Below, piece by piece: positions 26,408 to 34,570 of a stretch of 39,490 nt of DNA. The translations under genes were made by a program, and so were the position numbers. Position 1 is the stretch's first letter; each line of letters opens with the position of its first letter. A model generated the notes under the pieces. That model ran no database searches, was not told where the DNA came from, and saw only the letters and a program-made list of their open reading frames with translations. Source of the stretch: Flammeovirga sp. OC4 (GTDB lineage: Bacteria > Bacteroidota > Bacteroidia > Cytophagales > Flammeovirgaceae); the NCBI RefSeq assembly GCF_000812565.1, contig NZ_JTAM01000082.1:1-39490 (forward strand), read 5' to 3'.

Positions 26408-26439
26408 AAGGCTTAATCACAGTGAAGTGGTTAAGCCTT
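26408..26439 (+). terminator. Terminator after the T9SS cargo gene
   Basis: AAGGCTTAATCAC pairs with GTGGTTAAGCCTT (13 bp, one G-T wobble) around a 6-base loop. It is followed by a T-rich stretch, 32 bases after the stop codon. Confidence 0.75.
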
Positions 26440-26529
26440 ATTTATATGTTTATTTTTTCAATTTCTCTAACTATCATAGAATGAATAATAATTTATTGTT
26501 ATTTGAAATGTTGCACTAGGAAATAGGAG

Positions 26530-26583
26530 TTATACGTTGCAGATTTATACAATACTAAAGTTTGAAGTAACGCTTTTTGGGCA
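26530..26583 (-). repeat. Degenerate composite REP unit
   Basis: The segment from TTATACG...CAGATTTATACAATA to AAGTAACGCTTTTTGGGCACTT follows the order of the reverse units at 18580, 19429 and 21248, but both stems are eroded. Confidence 0.45.
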
Positions 26584-26589
26584 CTTAGA

Positions 26590-27282
26590 CTATTTAGCCT
26601 TTGCCATATTTTGGATGAGTTCCATTATTATTTCAACCTCTTCCTCTTCAGAACCATAAGGTAATGCACTTTCAATACCTTCTTCTAAACTGTCATTACT
26701 TAATAAATTAATGCATTGCTCTTTTAAGTACTGTTTTACTGTTTCATTAGAATTTTTAAATCTATCAAGGAGCTCATCACAATTGCCTAAAATATAAATG
26801 ATGTCCTCGAAATCATGACTTTGTCTTAAATCATTTCCACCTCTTCCGTTATGTGCTTCAAATTTAGCGGCTAAGTAATATTCTGGTGCAAAGACATTAA
26901 TTTCAGTTTTGTCAGGAAGTATTTTCACAATTTTATTTTCAATACCTTCATCATACCAAGTATTACTAAAACCTAAAAGTGTAGGATCAGATGGCATTAT
27001 ATCGACTTTAATACCTTTATATACCCATCTACAAATTGGGGCATCTTCTGAGACGTCATTTGCAAATCCTATTTTTCTTAAATCATCTTCTAATTTTGCT
27101 AAATGAATTCTTGATTGTAATTCAATGACACAATCTACATCTAGGGTAGGTCTAATATCCGATAATTCAGGGTGACTTGCATAAAGTTCAGCTACAGCAC
27201 CTCCTACAAACACCATTTCTTCTGGCAAGCCTTTTAAGCCTTCTGCTACAGTTTGTAACATCTCAATATTTGAACTATGCAT
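26590..27282 (-). CDS. Nucleotidyltransferase-fold protein (AbiEii/MNT-like), candidate toxin
   Basis: 230 residues. The N-terminal part has the minimal nucleotidyltransferase signature: MVFVGGAVAELYA followed by a TLDVDCVIE strand with two Asp, then WVYKGIKVDIMPSDP supplying a third acidic position. Further on, FAPEYYLAAKFEAHNGRGGNDLRQSHDFEDIIYI is typical of AbiEii-like and related proteins. The start codon overlaps the end of the upstream winged-helix gene by 8 bp, so the two are translationally coupled. By analogy with AbiE-type systems it could modify tRNA or another target, countered by its partner. Toxicity is inferred. Confidence 0.7.
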   Translation of the reverse strand: MHSSNIEMLQTVAEGLKGLPEEMVFVGGAVAELYASHPELSDIRPTLDVDCVIELQSRIHLAKLEDDLRKIGFANDVSEDAPICRWVYKGIKVDIMPSDPTLLGFSNTWYDEGIENKIVKILPDKTEINVFAPEYYLAAKFEAHNGRGGNDLRQSHDFEDIIYILGNCDELLDRFKNSNETVKQYLKEQCINLLSNDSLEEGIESALPYGSEEEEVEIIMELIQNMAKAK

Positions 27283-27796
27283 GTTTTAATCTTTTTTCAA
27301 GTTCTTCTTTTGCAATATTGACTTCTCTTACTCGGCCGACTCTAATAGTGTCAACAATAGCAAGTAGTTCATAAAATAACTGATCTTCTTGTACAATTTG
27401 AGGTATTGATTTGAAAAGAGGTTCTATCGATTGCCCTCGGTGTGTTCCTTTTGCACTAGGCCAAACATAAGTGTCTATACCATTAACGATAAATTCATTG
27501 ATTGGTGAAGCAGAATGTGCTGTCGGTATACCTTTTAGCATTGGTCCAGGCTGAGCAGGAAACACATATTTTAGTCCATAAACTAAGAACTCCATTAGAG
27601 AATTTACATTCACCTTTCTCTTTTTTGAGTTAATTAAACCTGATATTTTGCATCTATTTAATGCTTCAGAAACTTCAGAAGCACTTATTTTGATATCATT
27701 TGCCAAGTCAATATTACGCCACTCCTTATTTTTATATGCAACTACTTTTAATAGAATTACAATATCCTGAGGACGCATTCCATTATGCTTTTTCAT
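27275..27796 (-). CDS. Winged-helix regulator, candidate AbiEi-like antitoxin
   Basis: 173 residues from the ATG at 27796; an alternative TTG at 27820 would overlap the operator. The N-terminal half is a winged helix-turn-helix (RPQDIVILLKVVAY, NIDLANDIKISASEVSEALNRCKISGLI). The C-terminal half (FPAQPGPMLKGIPTAHSASPI) is a conserved domain often found beside nucleotidyltransferase genes. It lies directly upstream of the nucleotidyltransferase gene and overlaps it. The inverted repeat at 27813-27829 between promoter and start suggests autorepression. Confidence 0.7.
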   Translation of the reverse strand: MKKHNGMRPQDIVILLKVVAYKNKEWRNIDLANDIKISASEVSEALNRCKISGLINSKKRKVNVNSLMEFLVYGLKYVFPAQPGPMLKGIPTAHSASPINEFIVNGIDTYVWPSAKGTHRGQSIEPLFKSIPQIVQEDQLFYELLAIVDTIRVGRVREVNIAKEELEKRLKHA

Positions 27797-27812
27797 ATCA
27801 TAATTATTTTTA

Positions 27813-27829
27813 ATTCGCAAATCGCGAAT
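27813..27829 (-). promoter_or_regulatory. Operator-like inverted repeat of the wHTH/NTase operon
   Basis: ATTCGC-N5-GCGAAT, a perfect 6-bp inverted repeat, lies just downstream of the -7 element and 16 bases before the start codon, where a bound repressor would block transcription. Confidence 0.55.
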
Positions 27830-27831
27830 TG

Positions 27832-27862
27832 CAAATTTAGTATTAAGATTCCATCAAACAAA
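27832..27862 (-). promoter_or_regulatory. Bacteroidota-type promoter of the wHTH/NTase operon
   Basis: On the minus strand TTTG (27859-27862), a 19-base spacer and TAAATTTG (27832-27839) match the TTTG-N19-TAnnTTTG consensus exactly. It overlaps the 3' end of the phosphatase gene. Confidence 0.7.
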
Positions 27863-28516
27863 GTATAGACGTGTATTTGGAATTAATTCTATTGAAGTAA
27901 GTTTACTATGATTGATGTTATGGCTATAAACACATCCTGTATCAATATTAATCACTTGATTATTATTCTCAATTTGTTTTTTACACCTTTCGATTGAAAT
28001 GGGTTGGTGTCCATGTATGATTATCTTTTTTGAGAGCAAAGGATTGGAGTATGCTTTTTGACTTTTCCAAAGCATGGAATATTTATCTTGGAACGGGTTC
28101 TTATGACTATCATTAAAACCAGCATGAACAAAAATGAAATTTTTGAAATGATAGAAGTATGGAAGGCTATTAAAAAAGTTAATGTATTGAAGGGGAATAT
28201 CTTTAGCGGATTCAACTTGAAAACTCTTGAGTGTTTTATTACCTCCATTATTAAGCCATTTATACTGAAGATCCTCATTATTGATACTATCAAGTAATAA
28301 GGCTTCATGATTACCCATTAATGGAATTATGTCATAATTGTTTTTTTGCAGTTCAATGATGTAATCGACCACCTGTTTACTTTGACTTCCACGGTCAATA
28401 TAATCTCCTAGTAAGATTAATCGGTCCCCTTTTGTAAGTTGAATATGTTTTTCTATTAGTTCTTTTAATGGATCAAGACACCCATGGATATCACCGATAG
28501 CAAAAAGTCGTTTCAT
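27854..28516 (-). CDS. PPP-family serine/threonine protein phosphatase / metallophosphoesterase
   Basis: 220 residues from the ATG at 28516; a GTG 14 codons upstream adds unrelated residues. All metal-binding motifs of bacterial PPP phosphatases are present in order: GDIHG, GDYIDRG, GNHE, then FVHAGF and IIHGHQP. Two metal ions should be coordinated by these Asp/His/Asn residues to hydrolyse phosphoesters; the physiological substrate (phosphoprotein or dinucleotide) cannot be told from sequence. The wHTH gene downstream has its own promoter overlapping this gene's 3' end, so the two need not be co-regulated. Confidence 0.88.
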   Translation of the reverse strand: MKRLFAIGDIHGCLDPLKELIEKHIQLTKGDRLILLGDYIDRGSQSKQVVDYIIELQKNNYDIIPLMGNHEALLLDSINNEDLQYKWLNNGGNKTLKSFQVESAKDIPLQYINFFNSLPYFYHFKNFIFVHAGFNDSHKNPFQDKYSMLWKSQKAYSNPLLSKKIIIHGHQPISIERCKKQIENNNQVINIDTGCVYSHNINHSKLTSIELIPNTRLYFV

Positions 28517-28689
28517 GATATTTATAGTTTTTGGGATTGAAAAATTACCTTTTAACACAACTTATCTTTGAACTAGCAATATATACAGCTTCACTGGAAA
28601 TAGGTAATAATTTTAGAAAGTCCATTTCGATTGTCTGCTTTTATTTTTCGCCCTTTAATATTGCTTGAGTAACTAAATAATGGCTGATT

Positions 28690-29592
28690 ATGAACGAAGA
28701 ATTTGTGAAGGTATTGAATTTTATAGCCTTCATGAAGCAATACGATATACTTGAGAAGGGAAAGTTAAAGGGAGATGATATTGCTAAAGAAATGGGGGTG
28801 AGTAGAAGGCATTTTGATAGAATTTTTAAGCAATACTCAAAAAAGACACCTTTGGGTATGTCAGAAGAGTACAGAATATATTTATGTATAAAAGAAATCA
28901 TGGGTGGAACCTTTTTAAAAGAAGTTGCATATAAATATGATTTCACACCTGAAGGATTGTCAAATGCAATACGTAAGAGGTTTAGTCTAAGTGTAAAACA
29001 AATTAAAAGTGGAGAATTTAAAATTTGGGAACAATTTATTGTGAGTTCTGAAATAATTTTTATTGATAATTTCAAATACCGAATGAAAAAAGATAGGCTT
29101 ATGGAATACATAGAAGCCTTAGATCAAGAAAAGTATTTGGATAGAATTGCGATCGAAAATGAGGAGTTTGAAGGTAAGTTTTCATTGTTGTTAGACTATA
29201 GTAAAGTTTTAAATTTATTACGAGAGTATAAAGGACTATCATTTCGAGATTCTGATATTTATAAACTTGATATGAGTGAAAGTTTAATTTTATATATGAT
29301 TATTCTGAAAGAGACCAAGAATGGGAAGAATGAGTTGACATACCCTTCAACAGAACTTTTATCAATTCTTTTCTTAGTTAGGTTTTTTATGAATTTGGAA
29401 ACTTTGGAACAAGTTGATGGTGTGTATGAAATAAAAATACCTTTTAAGCTGGAAAAGATGTTGAATGCTTTTGAAGAGAATTATCTTTATGTAGGTGAAA
29501 AGTTACAAATAGCTTTAGATGTAACGGTCAAAGAGAATGAGGTAGTGATAGAATTTAGTGATTATATGTTGAATGCACTTAATCTAGAGTAA
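28690..29592 (+). CDS. AraC-type HTH protein with N-terminal DNA-binding domain
   Basis: 300 residues. The N-terminal ~105 residues carry two helix-turn-helix units in AraC style: KGDDIAKEMGVSRRHFDRIFKQYSKKTPLG and GTFLKEVAYKYDFTPEGLSNAIRKRFSLSVKQI. The remaining ~195 residues are mostly helical and match no ligand-binding domain I know. Most AraC regulators have the DNA-binding part at the C-terminus, so this order is unusual though not unique. It is a lone plus-strand gene; its targets are unknown. Confidence 0.65.
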   Translation: MNEEFVKVLNFIAFMKQYDILEKGKLKGDDIAKEMGVSRRHFDRIFKQYSKKTPLGMSEEYRIYLCIKEIMGGTFLKEVAYKYDFTPEGLSNAIRKRFSLSVKQIKSGEFKIWEQFIVSSEIIFIDNFKYRMKKDRLMEYIEALDQEKYLDRIAIENEEFEGKFSLLLDYSKVLNLLREYKGLSFRDSDIYKLDMSESLILYMIILKETKNGKNELTYPSTELLSILFLVRFFMNLETLEQVDGVYEIKIPFKLEKMLNAFEENYLYVGEKLQIALDVTVKENEVVIEFSDYMLNALNLE

Positions 29593-29904
29593 GTGCAAGC
29601 ACCCTTTTAATTGGTCTTTAGCATTCTAATACCTCAAATTTATCACGAAAGTTAAGGCTCAGTGTAGCCTCCCAAAAGTCCATGACTTCAGTCGTGGGCT
29701 ACGTTGTTTATAGGCCCTAAGGTCTTTATCACTCTTCATTTTTAACTAGACAATAAATGAACAAAGGCATTTTAGAGATTTAATCAAAAGTCATATTCCT
29801 ATATTGTAATAGTTTAGTGCACACTTCAAACTCTCTTCAAAACCATTCTAATAATAAGGCAATACACCAATAGCAGATAGAAGTGATATAAAATATCTTG
29901 ACTT
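29593..29904. other. Intergenic region before the hybrid regulator
   Basis: 312 bp without a gene. Apart from the REP-like hairpin at 29664-29702 nothing is recognised; no clear consensus promoter was found for the regulator. Confidence 0.5.
29664..29702 (+). repeat. GTAG-preceded REP-like hairpin with CATGAC/GTCGTG inner stem
   Basis: GTAGCC (29664-29669) pairs with GGGCTAC (29696-29702). Inside, CATGAC-TTCA-GTCGTG forms a stem with one wobble. It belongs to the same family as the palindromes at 11485 and 34170. Confidence 0.6.
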
Positions 29905-32900
29905 ATGATTTCCAATTATTTCACCTCAACCAAATTCAACTTCTCGAAAATTCATATTCTATTTATTGTATTACTATACTTTTCAATAACACAAAGGTGG
30001 TATGCTTTTCCCGTTCGGGAATTAAATGATGAGATCAAAAAAGTAAAGGATATTGCCCAATTGGATATTAGGGATGTGTTCAAAGATTCCAAAGGTTTTT
30101 TATGGTTGGCTACTTCCGATGGATTGGTTCGGTACAATGGTCTGGATAGTAAAATATATAGAGTGGGGAAATCTGAAAATACGATTGGCAGTAATATGAC
30201 CCGAAAAATTACGGAAGATAAATGGGGGAATATATGGGTGTCAACTTTCGGTAAAGGACTCTCTAAATTGGATATTAAGAAAGAGAAGTTTACCAATTAT
30301 ACGATGGAGAGTGAGGAGGATTACAGAATAGAGACGAACGATATTTCTTCTTTTTTAATTGATGATCATTGTATTTGGATAGGGAATTGGGACCGTTTAA
30401 TTAGAGTTCAATTGGATGATGCAAACGATAAAATCAAAGGGAGTACTTCCATTCCATTGTCAGAAATTGATCACTCATTGCATCAAGTGGTGGTACAAAC
30501 TATTTTTAAAGGGAAAGACAATGAGATTTGGTTGGGATTAAACACGGGGTTAGTTCGAATCAATAACAGTCTTCAAGGTTTACATTTGATGGACTATGAT
30601 AAAACTCCTGGGAATGTCTCTGATATGACCTATTGCGAAGGGCAAATCATTACTTCAGGTGAATTTATTTCCTTATTAAAGCGTAAAAATCAATCGGAAT
30701 TTTATCTAAGGGACTTAATATATAATTCAGGTCAGACGATTGCTTATCAAGACGGCATAGTATGGGTGGGGAATAGAAAGGGTGTTTTTGCTTATGCCTA
30801 TCACCAGCAACAATTACAGCTCTTGAAGCACTTTCAAACTTCAAGTAATAATGGGAAATCTCACCACCCTGTAACTTCAATTGTGATAGATAAAAATCAA
30901 GTTTGGGTGGCTACAACGGGAGGTGGTGTCTATTCTATTTCCGATCCGAATCTCTTGTTTGAGCATTATCAGCAGACCAATAAAAACTCTTTATATGATG
31001 ATCATATTAAAGCAATATTTGAAGATAGTGAACAAAACCTATGGATAGGTACTGAAGTAGGGGGATTGAATTATTTGATTGGGAAGAACAAATACAATTA
31101 TGAAAATGGGTTTGGACAGCTTTCAGTGAAAAACTATCCCGTTGGAAATAACAGAGTCTATGCCATTGCTGAACAGCATTTACCGCATTCGAAAATCAGA
31201 AATAAGCTCATTTGGCTAGGGACTACTTTTCCCACTTTTTTAGTGGCATTAGATCCAAAGACGATGCAGTTGTTACCTCAATCTCCGTTCGCTAAAAAAC
31301 TAGGATTTGTATTTGATATTGAAATTCAAAACGACTCTATTTTATGGTTAGGCACTTATAACGAAGGTTTATGGCGATTAAAAACCAATCAAGATGGAGA
31401 AATTAGAAGTGCTCAACAATTTGATTCTAATGATGAAAATGGAGGATTGACATCCGATATTATCCGCAGTATTTTATTGGATTCCAATGGAAATCTATTC
31501 ATCGGTACAGATAAAGGGTTGAACCTCATTCCAAAGGAAGAGTTGGACAAACAACACCCTGAAATCTATACGTATAGAGAAGGAAAAACGAAATATGACC
31601 TGCCAAGTGAATACCTCCTTAAGATTTTTGAAGCGAAGAATGGTACAATTTGGATTGGGACGATTGGGGGTGGATTAATACACTTTGATTCCATAGGAAG
31701 TCAAAAAAGAATAGTATTTCATGCCATCACCACGGCAGAAGGATTGGTGAGTAATTCCATCAAATCAATTGAAGAAGATGAGAAAGGCTGTTTATGGCTT
31801 AGCAGTAATCAGGGGTTGATCAAATACGATCCAGTATCCAATAAGTATGTCAATTATAATGAATCGGATGGGCTTCAGGCCAATGAATTTGAGGATTTGG
31901 TGAGTTGCAGACGTAAAGATGGACAAATGCTGTTTGGAGGTGTCAATGGACTCAATACGTTTTATCCTTCTCAGATTGTAAATGATAGTACTCGCCCTCA
32001 CTTATACTTTTCAGAACTTCAGATCTTGAATGAAACCATAGCTCCCAATAAAAAATACGGTAATGCTGTCATTCTTGAAAACAGCATAGAACATACTGAT
32101 AAAATCAACCTCAGCCATTCACAAAATAGCTTTACTATCTCTTTTGAAGCCTTTCAGTTCAATCATCAGCATAAAGTGAAGTTTCGATACAAGCTGGAAG
32201 GGTTTGATGAAAAATGGACAAGAACAAGAAATAACAGCCGGCAGGCGAAATATACCAATATACCTGCTGGAAAATATACCTTAAAAGTAAATGCGGCCAA
32301 TAGTGATGAAGTTTGGTTGGAGCAACCTATAGCACTAGAAATTAATATTGCAAGACACCCATTATTGAGTAGTTGGGCTTTGGTATTCTATAGCGTTGGT
32401 TTTATTGTTTTTTGCGGTATTGTATTGACTATTTATAATCGTATTCGAAAGCAAAAAAGGGATGTATTTATTGCTGAATTGGAAAAGAAAAATGCTGAAG
32501 AAGCGGCACAATCTAAACTTCGTTTTTTTACTAATATCTCCCATGAATTCAGAACGCCTTTGACCTTAATTACTATTCCTATTGACCGGTTGATTAATTC
32601 TACCTCTATATCGGCTAACGAAAGTAAACGTCAATTGAAAATTATTAAGTACAATGCCGATTTAATGCTCCGCTTGGTCAATCAAATCCTCGACTTTCGA
32701 AAACTAGAACAGAATAAAATGCAACTTTCAATGCAGTCAATCAATATTGTGAAGTTTATTGATAGTATTTTGGTCGGTTTTCAGCCTTTAGCAGAAACGA
32801 AAGAAGTGGACCTTCAATTTATACCTGATCGTGATGAAATCAACATGTCTTTTGATCCTGATTTTCTCGAAAAAATTATCAATAATCTATTGTCCAATGC

Positions 32901-34062
32901 GATCAAGTTCACGCCTAAAAAGGGAAGGGTGACTTTGGTAATTACACCCTTTGAAAATAAGGTGCTGATTAAAGTGTCGGATACTGGTATTGGTATCAAC
33001 GAAAAGGATAAGGAACATCTTTTTAAAAGGTATTTTCAAAAATCGGAAAAGAATAAGTTTTACAGAAATGGAAGCGGTATTGGATTAAACTTAATTAAAA
33101 ATTTAGTAGAGCTTCATAATGGAACTATTGAAGTCGATAGTGAAGAAGGAAAAGGTACTACTTTTAAGGTCTATCTACCCAAAATAAATGAGGGAACGAT
33201 AACCGAAGAATTGTCTAAGGAAATGTATACTGAAGAGGCTCCATCAAGGTTCTCCATTGATACCCTAAAAGATGAATTATTGACTTCTTCTAAGAAATAC
33301 ACCTTTCTGATAGTGGAAGACAATGAAGAATTGAGAGCCACGATTGCTTCTATTTTTAATAATAACCATCGTGTAATAGAAGCTGAAGATGGACAGCAAG
33401 GATATGAGAAATGTGTAGAACATCTGCCTGATATTGTGATTAGTGATGTCATGATGCCTAAAATGAATGGCTTGGAGTTACTTCATACCATCAAAAATGA
33501 TTTAAAAGTCTCTCACATTCCCGTTGTTTTATTGACTGCTAAAAGTACCAATGAGAATAAAATTGAAGGTCTTATGGAAGGGGCAGATGCTTATGTTTCA
33601 AAACCCTTTGATCAAAATGTTTTGTATTCGATGGCCTTTTCTATCCTTAAAAATAGAGAGCGTTTGATTGAAAAATTTGATAGAGAAATTAAAATAAACC
33701 CTTCCTTAATCTCCAAGACTGCTCCTGATGTTGAGTTTATAAACAAGATCCTTTCCATCATCGAAAATAACCTTGATGACACCTCCTTTAATGTTGATCG
33801 ACTGTCGATAGAATACGGTCTTTCGAGAAATCATTTAAATAAAAAAATCAAAGCCTTAACAGGGGAGACAACCGTTGCATTTATCCGAAATATTCGATTG
33901 AAGCACGCTGCCGAATTATTTCAAAATGGCAACACCAATATTTCTGAAGTCACCTGGAAAGTAGGCTATTCTGATCTAGGAACTTTTAGAAAACGATTCA
34001 AAGAAAAATTCGGTGTCAGCCCATCTGAATTTGTGCAGGAAGGTGAAAGGAAAGTCAATTAA
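29905..34062 (+). CDS. Hybrid two-component system regulator (HTCS) of a polysaccharide utilisation locus
   Basis: 1385 residues. The N-terminal hydrophobic segment (residues ~17-33) is a signal/anchor. A periplasmic sensor of repeated Reg_prop strands follows (DSKGFLWLATSDGLVRYNG and about a dozen similar), then a Y_Y_Y domain (RYKLEGFDEKWTRTRNN) and a membrane helix near 815-845. The histidine kinase has FFTNISHEFRTP (His880), NLLSNAIKF, SDTGIGI and GSGIGLNLI. The receiver has VISDVMMPK (Asp1181) and SKPF, and an AraC HTH closes the protein (ISEVTWKVGYSDLGTFRKRF). All catalytic motifs are present. HTCS proteins sense oligosaccharides in the periplasm and switch on adjacent glycan-degradation genes. 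The GH86 gene 508 bp downstream makes an agar or porphyran fragment the likely signal. Confidence 0.93.
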   Translation: MISNYFTSTKFNFSKIHILFIVLLYFSITQRWYAFPVRELNDEIKKVKDIAQLDIRDVFKDSKGFLWLATSDGLVRYNGLDSKIYRVGKSENTIGSNMTRKITEDKWGNIWVSTFGKGLSKLDIKKEKFTNYTMESEEDYRIETNDISSFLIDDHCIWIGNWDRLIRVQLDDANDKIKGSTSIPLSEIDHSLHQVVVQTIFKGKDNEIWLGLNTGLVRINNSLQGLHLMDYDKTPGNVSDMTYCEGQIITSGEFISLLKRKNQSEFYLRDLIYNSGQTIAYQDGIVWVGNRKGVFAYAYHQQQLQLLKHFQTSSNNGKSHHPVTSIVIDKNQVWVATTGGGVYSISDPNLLFEHYQQTNKNSLYDDHIKAIFEDSEQNLWIGTEVGGLNYLIGKNKYNYENGFGQLSVKNYPVGNNRVYAIAEQHLPHSKIRNKLIWLGTTFPTFLVALDPKTMQLLPQSPFAKKLGFVFDIEIQNDSILWLGTYNEGLWRLKTNQDGEIRSAQQFDSNDENGGLTSDIIRSILLDSNGNLFIGTDKGLNLIPKEELDKQHPEIYTYREGKTKYDLPSEYLLKIFEAKNGTIWIGTIGGGLIHFDSIGSQKRIVFHAITTAEGLVSNSIKSIEEDEKGCLWLSSNQGLIKYDPVSNKYVNYNESDGLQANEFEDLVSCRRKDGQMLFGGVNGLNTFYPSQIVNDSTRPHLYFSELQILNETIAPNKKYGNAVILENSIEHTDKINLSHSQNSFTISFEAFQFNHQHKVKFRYKLEGFDEKWTRTRNNSRQAKYTNIPAGKYTLKVNAANSDEVWLEQPIALEINIARHPLLSSWALVFYSVGFIVFCGIVLTIYNRIRKQKRDVFIAELEKKNAEEAAQSKLRFFTNISHEFRTPLTLITIPIDRLINSTSISANESKRQLKIIKYNADLMLRLVNQILDFRKLEQNKMQLSMQSINIVKFIDSILVGFQPLAETKEVDLQFIPDRDEINMSFDPDFLEKIINNLLSNAIKFTPKKGRVTLVITPFENKVLIKVSDTGIGINEKDKEHLFKRYFQKSEKNKFYRNGSGIGLNLIKNLVELHNGTIEVDSEEGKGTTFKVYLPKINEGTITEELSKEMYTEEAPSRFSIDTLKDELLTSSKKYTFLIVEDNEELRATIASIFNNNHRVIEAEDGQQGYEKCVEHLPDIVISDVMMPKMNGLELLHTIKNDLKVSHIPVVLLTAKSTNENKIEGLMEGADAYVSKPFDQNVLYSMAFSILKNRERLIEKFDREIKINPSLISKTAPDVEFINKILSIIENNLDDTSFNVDRLSIEYGLSRNHLNKKIKALTGETTVAFIRNIRLKHAAELFQNGNTNISEVTWKVGYSDLGTFRKRFKEKFGVSPSEFVQEGERKVN

Positions 34063-34169
34063 TTTTCTTGAAATAGGGTGAAATTTTGTACCCCATAATT
34101 TCAATTATGTTTCTACGAAACACCTCACACACCACCATAAAAACCATATATAACCCTTCATCAAAATGA

Positions 34170-34318
34170 TGTTTCGTGCACCATAGTTAAAACTATGGGC
34201 AGGTGATACTGACTCCACCAACACTGAAGTGTTGCCTACGTTTACAACCTTCAAGACTTCAGTCTTGATGAGGTTGCAGTATCACCTGCCCATGCCTTTA
34301 GTCATGGTGCACGAAACA
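34170..34318. repeat. Compound palindrome with nested hairpins
   Basis: The outer arms (34170-34211 and 34277-34318) are inverted copies differing mainly at their small inner loops; each contains its own hairpin (CATAGTTAAAACTATG on the left, CATGCCTTTAGTCATG on the right). Between them lie two more hairpins: AACACTGAAGTGTT (34220-34233) and one built on CAAGACTTCAGTCTTG within AACCT/AGGTT (34246-34275). It can form a multi-branched cruciform. Confidence 0.85.
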
Positions 34319-34370
34319 CCTCACCAAAAACACATAATCCTCTCATAAACATATAAAAATGAGTCTTTTG

Positions 34371-34385
34371 TACACTTAAAGTGTA
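34371..34385. promoter_or_regulatory. Palindrome upstream of GH86, possible regulator site
   Basis: TACACTT-A-AAGTGTA has perfect 7-bp arms, 186 bases upstream of the GH86 start, beyond the REP-like repeat. It is a candidate operator only. Confidence 0.35.
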
Positions 34386-34432
34386 AATGCCTATGCTATT
34401 CGTATCAAATACCTAGGGTGTAAATCTGCCTA
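34381..34432 (+). promoter_or_regulatory. Direct repeats, candidate HTCS binding site
   Basis: GTGTAAATGCCTA (34381-34393) recurs as GTGTAAATCTGCCTA at 34418-34432, 37 bases apart. AraC-type domains such as the HTCS C-terminus commonly bind direct repeats upstream of their target, here GH86. Confidence 0.4.
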
Positions 34433-34570
34433 AAATTCTAAGTTTGAGCATGATGAAAATAGCTTTTTTGGGGGGTATTTTTTTAGTGATTGAAATATCT
34501 ATTTCCCCTCTTCCAAAAACCTCTTTTCTAGAACTAAACACTGAATTTTTATTTGAAATGAAATGTTATT

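Larger units (their letters stand above)
34063..34570. other. HTCS-GH86 intergenic region
   Basis: 508 bp without a gene. It holds a small palindrome (CATAATTTCAATTATG, 34094-34109), the 149-bp compound palindrome (34170-34318), a TACACTTAAAGTGTA palindrome and two GTGTAAAT direct repeats. No exact TAnnTTTG element with a proper -33 was found. Confidence 0.6.

Noticed and set aside
28641-29111. 156-residue minus-strand frame
   Set aside because: Antisense shadow of the AraC-type gene at 28690-29592, with Ser/Ile/Phe-rich composition.
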